A stretch of DNA of 43,223 bases from Candidatus Gastranaerophilales bacterium (GTDB taxonomy: Bacteria; Cyanobacteriota; Vampirovibrionia; Gastranaerophilales; Gastranaerophilaceae): NCBI GenBank assembly GCA_944322665.1, contig CALUPM010000008.1, positions 1 to 43,223 of the forward strand, read 5' to 3'. The translations under genes and the position numbers were made by a program. Positions 26,259 to 33,442 of the stretch are shown here, one piece after another (positions within the stretch are counted from its first letter, which is position 1; each line of letters begins with the position of its first letter). The notes under the pieces were generated by a model. The model did no database searches and was not told the DNA's origin. It saw nothing but the letters and a program-made list of their open reading frames with translations.

Positions 26259-26621
26259 TTATGCCATTTTTTTACCTTGATTTTTATCTGCGATATCCCA
26301 GACGCTTGTGTCTATCGGGATTGAACCCGCGGAAGCCGGTTTTGATTGTTTATCGTTTGAATTTGGTTTTTCGCTGATTCCAGCCTCTTTGTTCACGCTT
26401 ACACGTTTATTTTTGGGCAGAAGATTGGTAAAACTTTTGCCTTCTCTTCCTGCAACAAAAATAGACAGTTCGCTTGCAAACCCGCCGTTATATGAGGCGA
26501 TGTTGGAAAGCGAAACCGTGTCGCTGCCGTCAAAGTCAGTCCTTCCGTTCATTAAAGCTATCATATCTTTCGGGTTAAACCCCGGAAACTGAGTATAAAT
26601 ATCTCCGACCGTGATTGCCAT
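26259..26621 (-). CDS. Hypothetical protein, first gene of EF-hand operon
   Basis: A 120-residue soluble protein beginning MAITVGDIYTQFPGFNPKDMIALMNG, with the segment TDFDGSDTVSLSNIASYNGG that loosely resembles an Asp-rich calcium loop. The C-terminal third is Lys/Ser/Asn-rich and probably disordered. I do not recognise the family. GAAAGGA precedes the ATG. A pentanucleotide repeat lies about 90-115 bases upstream of the start and could influence promoter strength. Confidence 0.55.
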   Translation of the reverse strand: MAITVGDIYTQFPGFNPKDMIALMNGRTDFDGSDTVSLSNIASYNGGFASELSIFVAGREGKSFTNLLPKNKRVSVNKEAGISEKPNSNDKQSKPASAGSIPIDTSVWDIADKNQGKKMA

Positions 26622-26710
26622 GGATACTCCGTTCCTTTCGTGTCATAGTCTTTTGAGTCATATTTATATAAAATATTTTCGGCGCAAAAAATTGACACGA
26701 CCCCGACCGA

Positions 26711-26737
26711 CCATACCATACCATACCATACCATACC
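26711..26737. repeat. Pentanucleotide tandem repeat (CCATA)5
   Basis: Five exact CCATA units followed by CC. It lies 90-116 bases upstream of the 26621 start codon of the EF-hand operon, in a promoter-distal position. Such repeats can change length by slipped-strand mispairing. Confidence 0.9.
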
Positions 26738-26819
26738 GCAGATTATAACAGGGTTTCAGGCATTTTTAAATTCATCTTTACATTTCGTTATATTTACACA
26801 TTATCCCTTTTATCTTTCC

Positions 26820-27296
26820 GTCATTCTAAGGACGCTAGTCCGAAGAATCCCACCGGATTTTAAGGGGATCCTTCGGCTTTTCGCACTCGCAGTAAACGGG
26901 TACGGCTGACGCCTTTGACTCTCTGCTCCTGCGCCTCAGGATGACGTCTCTTTTTTCATGTCATTCTGAGGGCGAAGCCCGAAGAATCTCCTCACTCCAC
27001 CTTGTCATTCTTAGCACTCTGCCGAACTAAACGCTTAAGTATCGTTTTGTAAGAGGACGAAGAATCCCCTTGCGATTTTAAGGAGATCCTTCGGCTGACG
27101 CCTCAGGATGACGTCCTGCTATTACATCATTCTGAGGGAGCGCAGCGACCGAAGAATCTGATGGCATTTTAAGGGGAACCTCCGGCTTTTCGCACTCGCA
27201 GTAAACGGGTACGGTGACGCCTTTCAGCCTCTGCTCGTACGCCTCAGAATGATGTGCTTTTTATAATATTAGCGGAATTTGCTGCATAAGTCCCAA
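26820..27296. repeat. GTCATTCTGAG (REP-like) cluster with a MITE right end
   Basis: Several GTCATTCTGAG...GAAGAATC modules are present in both orientations, with the CGCACTCGCAGTAAACGGG spacer at about 26880 and 27190. The cluster ends in GGAATTTGCTGCATAAGTCCC (27273-27293), the right terminal repeat of the MITE-like family. No left end was found. The segment 26956-27066 is almost identical to 34971-35081. No gene is seen. Confidence 0.75.
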
Positions 27297-27306
27297 ATTA
27301 GCAGGG

Positions 27307-27334
27307 TTGAAATTTTGCTGAAATAAGTTATAAT
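27307..27334 (+). promoter_or_regulatory. Antisense promoter, cassette 1
   Basis: TTGAAA (27307-27312), a 16 nt spacer and TATAAT (27329-27334). Predicted transcription starts near 27341 and runs into the 3' part of the peptide ORF on the opposite strand. Confidence 0.65.
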
Positions 27335-27340
27335 AAAAAT

Positions 27341-27434
27341 AAGGGCGAGAGGATTGCCGTCCTCTCTTTAAAAGCCCCGATTTATGTTAGTTTGAGCGCT
27401 AGGATAATCAACAAGATTATGATTAGCGCTTTTT
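27341..27434 (+). ncRNA. Predicted antisense RNA, cassette 1 (putative antitoxin)
   Basis: It would start about seven bases after the TATAAT at 27329 and end at a hairpin with stem parts AGCGCTA (27395-27401) / TAGCGCT (27424-27430) plus ATAATC/GATTAT, followed by TTTT. It is about 94 nt long, with a second hairpin GAGAGGA/TCCTCTC at its 5' end. It is fully complementary to the mRNA 3' region and the last ~17 codons of the peptide ORF. Confidence 0.45.
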
Positions 27435-27462
27435 CACTTATCGTGAAAACCAACTTTATCAC
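27382..27462 (-). CDS. 26-residue hydrophobic peptide (putative type I toxin 1)
   Basis: A GTG-started ORF, read MIKLVFTISEKAL then IIILLIILALKLT. A single short hydrophobic helix (about residues 12-23) has a charged residue on each side, as in Fst, Ldr, Ibs or BsrG-type toxins that insert in the inner membrane. The ribosome site AGGAAAGG (27465-27472 on the minus strand) lies just upstream of the GTG. The ORF aligns with the peptide of cassette 2 at the N-terminus (MIKLV) and C-terminus (IILALK). No homolog is known to me; toxicity is an inference. Confidence 0.5.
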   Translation of the reverse strand: MIKLVFTISEKALIIILLIILALKLT

Positions 27463-27545
27463 CCCCTTTCCTGAAAAGTTTGACAAATTTATAGTTTGCG
27501 CTTTCCGGAAAAGTTAATGTGAATCAGGGCTTGCCCTATGGTGTT

Positions 27546-27574
27546 ATAATACAAAAATTTAAGATTATGGTCAA
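27546..27574 (-). promoter_or_regulatory. Promoter of hydrophobic peptide gene 1
   Basis: On the minus strand, TTGACC (complement of 27569-27574), a 17 nt spacer and TATTAT (complement of 27546-27551). Transcription would start near 27539, immediately before a hairpin AGGGC-TT-GCCCT (27526-27537), leaving a leader of about 77 nt. Confidence 0.65.
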
Positions 27575-27663
27575 GATTAATGGAAATATTATTAAAATAA
27601 ATCCGGATTTGTAAACTTTTTATTGCTATCCCCTCCTCAAAATCAGAGCTTTCGTTAGCAGGG

Positions 27664-27691
27664 TTGAAATTTTGCTGAAATAGGTTATAAT
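27664..27691 (+). promoter_or_regulatory. Antisense promoter, cassette 2
   Basis: TTGAAA (27664-27669), a 16 nt spacer and TATAAT (27686-27691), the exact counterpart of the cassette 1 promoter. Confidence 0.65.
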
Positions 27692-27698
27692 AAAAAAT

Positions 27699-27790
27699 AA
27701 GGGCGAGAGGATTGCCGTCCTCTCTTTAAAAGCCCCGTTAGTTGTTTTTTAGGGCTAGTATTATCGCAAGGATAATAACTAGCTCTATTT
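27699..27790 (+). ncRNA. Predicted antisense RNA, cassette 2 (putative antitoxin)
   Basis: It would start near 27699 and end after a hairpin whose arms are 27751-27765 and 27771-27786 (about 15 pairs, including one G-U and one bulged A), followed by the weaker ATTTG. The stem sequence differs from cassette 1 but occupies the same place in the ORF. The 3' end is uncertain. Confidence 0.4.
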
Positions 27791-27812
27791 GATTTATTAC
27801 CAACTTTATCAC
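27738..27812 (-). CDS. 24-residue hydrophobic peptide (putative type I toxin 2)
   Basis: A GTG-started ORF, read MIKLVINQIEL then VIILAIILALKNN. It has the same start, ribosome site and stop context as the peptide of cassette 1, and the same design: MIKLV, a short polar patch, a hydrophobic helix ending IILALK, and a short polar tail. The nucleotide sequence between the shared ends is strongly changed, yet hydrophobicity is kept, which argues for selection on a peptide. Function as a membrane toxin is inferred. Confidence 0.5.
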   Translation of the reverse strand: MIKLVINQIELVIILAIILALKNN

Positions 27813-27894
27813 CCCCTTTCCTGAAAAGTTTGACAAATTTATAGTTTGCGCTTTCCGGAAAAGTTAATGTGAATCAGGGCTTGCCCTTAGCCTT

Positions 27895-27923
27895 ATTATA
27901 TGAAAATAATCGTTTCGGGTCAA
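27895..27923 (-). promoter_or_regulatory. Promoter of hydrophobic peptide gene 2
   Basis: On the minus strand, TTGACC (complement of 27918-27923), a 17 nt spacer and a perfect TATAAT (complement of 27895-27900). The same AGGGC-TT-GCCCT hairpin follows the predicted start. Confidence 0.65.
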
Positions 27924-27969
27924 GATTAAAAGGAAATATTATTGATTTTTAGCGTTCGGATTGCCGCTC

Positions 27970-28003
27970 TTGCAGTTCGGGATTTTCTCAATATAATAAA
28001 GTT
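27970..28003 (+). promoter_or_regulatory. Promoter of lepA, probably leaderless
   Basis: TTGCAG (27970-27975), a 16 nt spacer and TATAAT (27992-27997). Six bases separate the -10 box from the lepA ATG at 28004, and there is no Shine-Dalgarno. Confidence 0.6.
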
Positions 28004-29806
28004 ATGAAATATAGAGATAACGTGCGCAATTTTTGTATTATTGCCCACATAGACCACGGAAAATCAACACTTGCCGACAGACTGCTGGAATTTACCGGAA
28101 CAGTCGCACAGCGTGATATGCAGGATCAAATTCTTGACAGTATGGATATTGAGCGCGAAAGAGGTATTACTATAAAGCTTAATGCTGCGCGGATGAATTA
28201 CAGGGCAAAAGACGGCAAAGATTATGTTTTGAATTTAATCGACACCCCCGGTCATGTTGATTTTTCTTATGAAGTATCACGCTCCCTTGCCGCGTGTGAA
28301 GGCGCTTTGCTTATCGTTGACGCCACACAGGGGGTTGAAGCACAAACTCTTGCGAACGTCTACCTTGCAATTGAACAAAACCTTGAAATTATTCCGGTAA
28401 TTAATAAAATCGACCTTCCATCCGCTGATGTTGAACGTGTTAAGGGAGAAATAGAGGAAGTCTTAGGAATTGACGCTTCTTACGCAATTCCTGTAAGCGC
28501 AAAGGCGGGAATCGGGATTGAAGATGTTCTTGAAGCGGTTGTGGATTTAATTCCGCCGCCTGCAGACACGTCAGATAAGCCATTAAGGGCGCTTGTTTTT
28601 GACAGCGCTTACGACCAGTATCTTGGCACCCTTTGCTTTTTCAAGATTATGGACGGCAAAATGCGGCTCGGCGACAAAGTAAAATTTATGGCTACGGGCA
28701 AAGAATACGAAATTGTGGAACTGGGGTATCTCACACCTTCAAGAGTTCAGGTAGATGAGCTTGTCTGCGGGGATGTAGGATATTTTGCAGGGTCGATTAA
28801 AGAGTTGACGCGCTTTGTCGGGGACACTGTTACAACAGTTGAAAATCCCGCAAAAGAACCGCTTCCGGGTTACAAAGAAGCTTTGCCGATGGTGTTTTCC
28901 GGTATGTATCCGGTGGATAATGACGATTATCATGACCTCAAAGAAGCGCTTGAAAAACTTAAACTGAACGACAGCAGCATTACTTTTGAACCGGAAACAT
29001 CAAGTGCTCTCGGGTTCGGGTTCCGGTGCGGTTTTCTTGGCATGCTTCACATGGAAATCGCGCAGGAAAGGCTGGAAAGAGAATACAACCTTTCTCTTGT
29101 CACAACAGCGCCTTCTGTTGTCTACCACGTTTACAAAACAAACGGTGAAATGGTTGAAATCGACAACCCCGCAAACCTTCCGCCGGCACAGTACAGAGAT
29201 TACATAGAAGAACCTTATGTCAGAGTGCAGATTATTACCCCCAACGATTACGTCGGAACTTTGATGGAGCTTTCTCAGACAAAACGCGGAATTTTTATAA
29301 ATATGCACTACCTTGACAAAGTCCGTGCAAGCCTTGAATATCAAATTCCATTAAGTGAAGTCATTACAGACTTCTACGATCAGCTGAAATCCCGTTCAAA
29401 AGGTTACGCCAGCATGGACTATGAATTCTGCGACTACAAACGCTCTAAACTTGTTAAGCTGGATATAATGCTTGCCGGCGAGGTCGTAGACGCGCTTTCT
29501 GTCATCTGCCACGAGGACAGTGCATATTACATAGGTCAGAAATTAACCGCCAAACTTAAAGAAATAATTCCGCGGCAGCTTTTTGAAGTTCCGATACAGG
29601 CAGCAATAGGCGGAAGAGTAATCGCAAGAACCAACATAAAAGCCATGCGCAAAAACGTTCTTGACAAATGCTACGGCGGCGACATTTCACGAAAACGCAA
29701 ACTCCTTGAAAAACAGAAAAAAGGTAAAAAGCGTATGAAATCCGTCGGGCGCGTAGAAGTCCCGCAGGAAGCCTTTATGGCTGTTCTTAGTCTTGATGAG
29801 GATTAA
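28004..29806 (+). CDS. lepA: Elongation factor 4 (LepA), ribosome back-translocating GTPase
   Basis: A 600-residue translational GTPase that acts on stalled or mis-translocated ribosomes. G1 is AHIDHGKST (13-21), G2 contains RERGITIK, G3 is DTPGHVDF, G4 is NKIDLP and G5 is SAKAGIG. LepA-specific features are the [14 protein letters not shown] segment and a basic C-terminal domain ([36 protein letters not shown]). Length is that of the family. It is monocistronic. The transcript probably begins at the start codon. Confidence 0.96.
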   Translation: MKYRDNVRNFCIIAHIDHGKSTLADRLLEFTGTVAQRDMQDQILDSMDIERERGITIKLNAARMNYRAKDGKDYVLNLIDTPGHVDFSYEVSRSLAACEGALLIVDATQGVEAQTLANVYLAIEQNLEIIPVINKIDLPSADVERVKGEIEEVLGIDASYAIPVSAKAGIGIEDVLEAVVDLIPPPADTSDKPLRALVFDSAYDQYLGTLCFFKIMDGKMRLGDKVKFMATGKEYEIVELGYLTPSRVQVDELVCGDVGYFAGSIKELTRFVGDTVTTVENPAKEPLPGYKEALPMVFSGMYPVDNDDYHDLKEALEKLKLNDSSITFEPETSSALGFGFRCGFLGMLHMEIAQERLEREYNLSLVTTAPSVVYHVYKTNGEMVEIDNPANLPPAQYRDYIEEPYVRVQIITPNDYVGTLMELSQTKRGIFINMHYLDKVRASLEYQIPLSEVITDFYDQLKSRSKGYASMDYEFCDYKRSKLVKLDIMLAGEVVDALSVICHEDSAYYIGQKLTAKLKEIIPRQLFEVPIQAAIGGRVIARTNIKAMRKNVLDKCYGGDISRKRKLLEKQKKGKKRMKSVGRVEVPQEAFMAVLSLDED

Positions 29807-29812
29807 TATTGA

Positions 29813-30034
29813 TTAAATATCAAACCCTCTTTTCATAGCCTCACGTGTTACGTCAATTCTGCTCTCAACTTCAAATTTGTCAATGATAGCGCTGACGTGA
29901 GCTTTTACAGTTGATAATGAGATAGATAATTTCTTTGCAATTACAGGGTTGCTGTCCCCGCTTATAACGTATTTTAATACTTCTTTCTGCCTATTTGTTA
30001 AATGAATCTCTTCCATATCATCATTTTCCTGCAC
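29813..30034 (-). CDS. Stand-alone LuxR/GerE-type helix-turn-helix protein
   Basis: A 73-residue protein consisting of little more than a GerE DNA-binding domain (LTNRQKEVLKYVISGDSNPVIAKKLSISLSTVKAHVSAIIDKFEV). It lacks a receiver or ligand-binding domain. The start is either the GTG at 30034 or the ATG at 30016, which has AGGA eight bases upstream. Such small GerE proteins may bind DNA as dimers or be controlled by abundance. Its upstream region contains the palindrome CGGAAAAAgTTTTTCCG (30154-30170), a possible operator. Confidence 0.8.
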   Translation of the reverse strand: MQENDDMEEIHLTNRQKEVLKYVISGDSNPVIAKKLSISLSTVKAHVSAIIDKFEVESRIDVTREAMKRGFDI

Positions 30035-30409
30035 AGCTTAGTTTCTCTCCTTACTATTAACCGATAATAAATTTATACTACCAAAACATAACCGTATTCA
30101 TATTAGCCACAAGTCTAATTTTTTATCGAAAGCGCTTGATATGCTTGATGTTGCGGAAAAAGTTTTTCCGTAAATTGTAAACAAATGTTACAAATATTGA
30201 AAAATATATATGTTTGACGCAATTTGTATATCAAAAAATACTTTATATATACAAGAGATGATTAAGAGTATTTAATAGGAACGAGTATAAAAATATATGA
30301 TTGTAAACAAATGTAAAAAAACTTGATTAAACACTAAAGATTATTAATACATGTACCGATTGTATGTATGTGAGTAATTAAGAAAAAGAAAAAGAAAAGG
30401 AGAAATGCG
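30035..30409. promoter_or_regulatory. AT-rich regulatory region between LuxR-type gene and 30410 gene
   Basis: There is no gene in these 375 bases. Structure seen: palindrome CGGAAAAAgTTTTTCCG (30154-30170); a 15-bp direct repeat ATTGTAAACAAATGT at 30174-30188 and 30300-30314; and between them the 18-nt motif AAAAATACTTTATATATA (30234-30251) also found at 22187. A tiny ATG-TAA frame (30258) may be chance. AAAAGGAG at about 30397 is the ribosome site for the 30410 gene. Confidence 0.55.
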
Positions 30410-30769
30410 ATGACAGGTATTTACGGAGATTACGGATTTAAAAACAACGGCATTCACCAGCCGAACAACACACAAAATGCCGAAGTAAAAAAGACCGAAG
30501 CTGCACCTAATGAGGTAATCAATTTCGGCAAACATGACAACAAAGAATTAGGTCGTGACTTATTGTCTCTGAACACAGGTTCAGCATACGGCAAAGCTCT
30601 GACATTATCAACAGATTCTTCAATTGATAAAGCCTTTACAAAAGGTCTTTCTGGCAAAGAAATGGCTGCTCTTCAAAAAGAACTGAATAAACCGGGAGTT
30701 CCGGGACGTATCGGCGGCTTTGCAGCTAACATTATGGCAAACCTTGAAGCTATTGAAGAATTTGCATAA
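30410..30769 (+). CDS. Small lineage-specific protein, unknown
   Basis: A 119-residue soluble protein starting MTGIYGDYGFKNNGIHQ. The central part is GKHDNKELGRDLLSLNTGSAYGKAL, and the C-terminal part (KGLSGKEMAALQKELNKPGVPGRIGGFAANIMANLEAIEEF) looks helical. I do not recognise it. The AAAAGGAG site is strong, and a long regulated-looking upstream region precedes it. Hairpins GCAAAAGA/TCTTTTGC (about 30789-30810) and 30884-30906 follow, consistent with an independently regulated and possibly abundant small protein. Confidence 0.6.
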   Translation: MTGIYGDYGFKNNGIHQPNNTQNAEVKKTEAAPNEVINFGKHDNKELGRDLLSLNTGSAYGKALTLSTDSSIDKAFTKGLSGKEMAALQKELNKPGVPGRIGGFAANIMANLEAIEEFA

Positions 30770-30883
30770 TAAAAAGGTTTAACTAACTGCAAAAGATAAC
30801 TGTCTTTTGCGGAGGGAATACCGTATCACATTTTTATTTTCATTTTCACAACTTATAAATCTACATTTACTCACACAAATTTC

Positions 30884-30912
30884 AGGCGCTTTTAAATGAA
30901 GCGCCTTTTAAT
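30884..30912 (+). terminator. Hairpin terminator after the 30410 gene
   Basis: AGGCGCTT (30884-30891) pairs with AAGCGCCT (30899-30906), followed by TTTAATTT. The target-site-like repeat of MITE copy B begins inside its T tract at 30906. Confidence 0.7.
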
Positions 30913-30915
30913 TTG

Positions 30916-31118
30916 AACTTTATAGGAAATTCCACAAAAAATTTCAAAACAGCGTCGTCCTGAGCAGCACGAGCAGAGGGTGAAAGGTGTTAGCCGTACC
31001 CGTTTATCGCGGGTGCGAAAGCGAAGGATCCCATTAAAACGTAAGAAGATTCTTCGGGCTAAAGTCCTCAGAATGACGTGAGTTTTATAATATTTGTGGA
31101 ATTTGCTATATAAATCCT
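30916..31118. mobile_element. MITE-like element, complete copy B
   Basis: A 203-bp non-coding element with ends AACTTTATAGGAAATTCCAC and the complement of TTATATAGCAAATTCCAC. The flanking direct repeat TTTTAATTTG occurs at 30906-30915 and 31119-31128. The inside has inward-facing GTCGTCCTGAG and GTCATTCTGAG modules with the cgggtgcgaaagcgaaggatc spacer. Its right edge lies 13 bases from the stop of the Mini-III gene. Confidence 0.75.
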
Positions 31119-31131
31119 TTTTAATTTGGGT

Positions 31132-31494
31132 TTAAGCAGATAAAACTTTTTCCAGCAGAGAAATTATGTAATCAAACCTTTTTTTGTCGTTTTTAAACCA
31201 GAATCCGATTAGAGTTTCAAACGCGGTTGCCTGTCTGTATTCACTCTGGCATGAACGTCTGCCGACAGGTATGGGGAGGTTTCGTGCGCGGCGGGCAAGG
31301 TCTTTTTCTTCTTCCGTCAATGTATCTTCAAGTTTTGAAAGAAGTTCCGCCTGAAAACTCCCTTTAACTTTTGCTGTTGTTATTTCGTGGAGTTTTCGGG
31401 CGTTGTTTGTCATAAGGATTGTCTTTTCCCTTATCAAAAGTTCCCAGACTGCATCGCCTAAGTATGCATAATTTCTTAAGTTAATTTCTTCCAT
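31132..31494 (-). CDS. mrnC: Mini-ribonuclease III
   Basis: A 120-residue RNase III-type catalytic domain without a double-stranded RNA-binding domain. Mini-III matures the termini of 23S rRNA in organisms that carry it. Key parts are NYAYLGDAVWELLIRE with the catalytic Asp at 14, the helix NARKLHEITTAKVKG, LTEEEKDLARRARN, and YRQATAFETLIGFW with the second acidic site at the Glu. The catalytic acidic residues are in place, so it should be active. A TAAAAT box ends six bases before the ATG. Confidence 0.85.
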   Translation of the reverse strand: MEEINLRNYAYLGDAVWELLIREKTILMTNNARKLHEITTAKVKGSFQAELLSKLEDTLTEEEKDLARRARNLPIPVGRRSCQSEYRQATAFETLIGFWFKNDKKRFDYIISLLEKVLSA

Positions 31495-31519
31495 AGCCTT
31501 ATTTTACAACAAAATTAAA

Positions 31520-31812
31520 GGGACTAATATAGGAAATTCCACAAAAAATTTCAAAACAGCGTCATCCTGAGCCGCAAGCAAAGACACCCTTAAACCACAA
31601 GGGGATTCTTCGGACTGGCGTCCTCAGAATGAAGTAAAACCAATGATGTCATCCTGAGCCGCACGAACAGAGGGTGAAAGGCGTTAGCCACACCCGTTTA
31701 CCGCGAGTGCGAAGGCGAAGGATCCCCTGAAAACGTAAGGAGACTCTTCGGGCTAAAGCCCTTAGAATGACATGCTTTTTATAATATTTGTTGAATTTGC
31801 TATATAAATCCT
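31520..31812. mobile_element. MITE-like element, complete copy C
   Basis: A 293-bp element, the longest complete copy, carrying extra GTCATCCTGAG/AGAATGA modules. The ends are GGACTAATATAGGAAATTCC and the complement of GGATTTATATAGCAAATTC. The flanking direct repeat AAATTAAA is at 31512-31519 and 31813-31820. It lies between the divergent Mini-III and 31878 genes, within 20 bases of the Mini-III start, so it may influence its promoter. Confidence 0.75.
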
Positions 31813-31877
31813 AAATTAAATATATTGAAAAATCCTTTTATCCATGCAAAAATTTCTTTATATGAGAGGGGAATTTT

Positions 31878-32525
31878 ATGTGTAAAAGAATATTAATTGC
31901 GATTTTGGCAGGGATTTTATCTGCAAACATCTGCTTTGCGGAAACTATACTCTCCCCGCAAAGCATAGAAGACGAAGTTATTCAGGTTGAAAAACCCGCC
32001 GAGGCTTATACTCTTATGAACCGTATCAGAAAAGACAGAAATACTATTTATAATGTTCTTAACCTCACACCTGACCAGATTTGCAAAACACGGGAGATAG
32101 AACAGCAAAGGTTTGAAGAAATTACCCCTCTTGTTGATGAACTTTTGATTATCCGGAAACAAATCAGAGAACTCAGCCGGTCTGGAACTTCAAAGCGGGA
32201 AATCAATTCGCTTTGCAGGCAGTCTGACAAAATAGAAAAACAGGTCAGAAAAATTTGCAAAAAATACGACAAATGCTTTGAAGAACTTTTAAACAAGGAG
32301 CAAAAAAACAAATACAAAATGGTGCAAAAACTCCGGTTTGATGATCTTGAAAAAATGAAAAAAATTGACAAACACGGCAGAAAACCTTCTGATTTAAGAC
32401 CTTTCGGTTATGGAATCAGCCAGCCGCAGTATCTGGAAAATTTAAACGAACAGCGCTCTTTCAAAAACAAAATCAGAACTTTGTTTACAAAAGACTGCAG
32501 CGACGCTGACGGCGAATTAAATTGA
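31878..32525 (+). CDS. Periplasmic Spy/CpxP-like helical protein
   Basis: A 215-residue exported protein with a signal peptide (1-21, cleavage CFA-ET). The mature part is mostly charged helix. It carries an LTPDQ motif at LNLTPDQICKTREIEQQRFEE, matching the LTxxQ signature of Spy/CpxP family periplasmic chaperones, and a second related segment LLNKEQKNKYK. Three to four cysteines (in LCRQ, ICKKYDKC and TKDCSD) could form disulphides. It is longer than Spy because of a basic C-terminal tail. GAGGGG precedes the ATG. It overlaps the convergent ogt gene by nine bases. Confidence 0.6.
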   Translation: MCKRILIAILAGILSANICFAETILSPQSIEDEVIQVEKPAEAYTLMNRIRKDRNTIYNVLNLTPDQICKTREIEQQRFEEITPLVDELLIIRKQIRELSRSGTSKREINSLCRQSDKIEKQVRKICKKYDKCFEELLNKEQKNKYKMVQKLRFDDLEKMKKIDKHGRKPSDLRPFGYGISQPQYLENLNEQRSFKNKIRTLFTKDCSDADGELN

Positions 32526-32981
32526 AGAAGAGAAGGCTTTTTCAAGATTCAGCAATTTTTCTTTAATTTCAATTCCGCCTGCATACCCTGTCAAATCGCC
32601 GTTTGAGGCAATTACTCTGTGGCAGGGGATTATGATTGGAAGTTTGTTTTTGTTGTTTGCCATCCCGACAGCTCTTGAGGCCTTTTCGTTTCCAATGAGT
32701 TTTGCAATATCTTTGTAGGACATTGTTTCGCCGTAAGGTATTGTCATCAAAGCGTTCCAGACAGATTTTTGAAATTTCGTGCCTTCAATTTTAAGAGAAA
32801 TATCAAAACTTTTTCGTTTTCCGTCAAAATATTCCTCCAGTTCCAGAAATGTCCGTTTAATCAAAGGGGTTTCAAGCTTTGTGCCGGAAATTTCGAGGAA
32901 TGAAATTCGGGTAAGGCTGCCACCATCCGCTTCTATAAAAATTTTCCCTATTTTAGTGTCGTAATCATAAAACGTTTTCAT
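32517..32981 (-). CDS. ogt: Methylated-DNA--[protein]-cysteine S-methyltransferase
   Basis: A 154-residue suicide repair protein that removes methyl groups from O6-methylguanine. The active site is IIPCHRVI, with the acceptor Cys at 120. The DNA-binding helix-turn-helix contains IPYGETMSYKDIAKLIGNEKASRAVGMANNKN, with the recognition arginine. No Ada regulatory domain is fused, so this is the Ogt form. GGAAG lies before the ATG. The response regulator gene lies 20 bases downstream in the same direction and could be co-transcribed, though that gene has its own -10-like box. Confidence 0.93.
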   Translation of the reverse strand: MKTFYDYDTKIGKIFIEADGGSLTRISFLEISGTKLETPLIKRTFLELEEYFDGKRKSFDISLKIEGTKFQKSVWNALMTIPYGETMSYKDIAKLIGNEKASRAVGMANNKNKLPIIIPCHRVIASNGDLTGYAGGIEIKEKLLNLEKAFSSSI

Positions 32982-33001
32982 AACTTCCGGTTAAATCCTT
33001 T

Positions 33002-33379
33002 TTATTCAAAAATTTTGCCGTAATTGCTTTTAAGCTGGCACATAGGCTTTGGCAGGTATTCGACATTGTATTTTCCGGCGATTGATTTAATGTTCGGGGC
33101 GGCAGAGATTATGACTATTTTTGTCCTGTCATACTGCGGAAAGGTCTTAATCTGCCGGATAAACCATTCTCCGGCATAAAGCGGCAGAAAATCCCCTTCC
33201 ATCTGCATATCGGTCAAAATTACATCATAGGGTGAATCAATATTAAGCGTAATCTTATCAAGCCCTTCTTTTGCGCTTTTTGCGGTATCAATTTCCGCCT
33301 CCGGCGGAAGCATGCTTTCAAGAACTTTTGTATGATATTCTATCCACCCGCTTGAGTCGTCTGTTATAAGTATTTTCAT
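33002..33379 (-). CDS. Stand-alone response regulator receiver domain
   Basis: A 125-residue CheY-like protein. Acidic pocket residues are D7-D8 (LITDDSS), the phosphorylation site is D57 (VILTDMQMEG), the switch Ser/Thr is in VIISAAPN, and the conserved Lys is in YLPKP. There is no output domain, so it may act by protein contact. The ATG at 33379 is chosen because the upstream in-frame codons come from a structured non-coding element. A TAAAAT box ends seven bases before the ATG, suggesting a leaderless start. Confidence 0.85.
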   Translation of the reverse strand: MKILITDDSSGWIEYHTKVLESMLPPEAEIDTAKSAKEGLDKITLNIDSPYDVILTDMQMEGDFLPLYAGEWFIRQIKTFPQYDRTKIVIISAAPNIKSIAGKYNVEYLPKPMCQLKSNYGKIFE

Positions 33380-33442
33380 AAAATTTATTTTACCATAAAA
33401 TCTTATATTTAAATTATATAATCCGACCTCTGCGCAGTGAGC

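Larger units (their letters stand above)
27298..27593. other. Type-I-TA-like cassette 1
   Basis: The first of two tandem cassettes. On the minus strand: promoter TTGACC-N17-TATTAT (27546-27574), a 5'-end hairpin AGGGCAAGCCCT, ribosome site AGGAAAGG, a GTG-started hydrophobic ORF (27382-27462) and a hairpin GAGAGGA/TCCTCTC (27347-27366) followed by U-rich sequence. On the plus strand: promoter TTGAAA-N16-TATAAT (27307-27334) facing the ORF. Flanks match cassette 2 almost perfectly; the ORF does not. Confidence 0.6.
27655..27943. other. Type-I-TA-like cassette 2
   Basis: The tandem copy of cassette 1. The stretch equivalent to 27450-27537 is identical over 88 bases, and the promoter-proximal flank differs by one substitution and one inserted A over about 82 bases. 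The peptide ORF and its antisense hairpin are strongly diverged. The two promoters face each other as in cassette 1. Confidence 0.6.
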
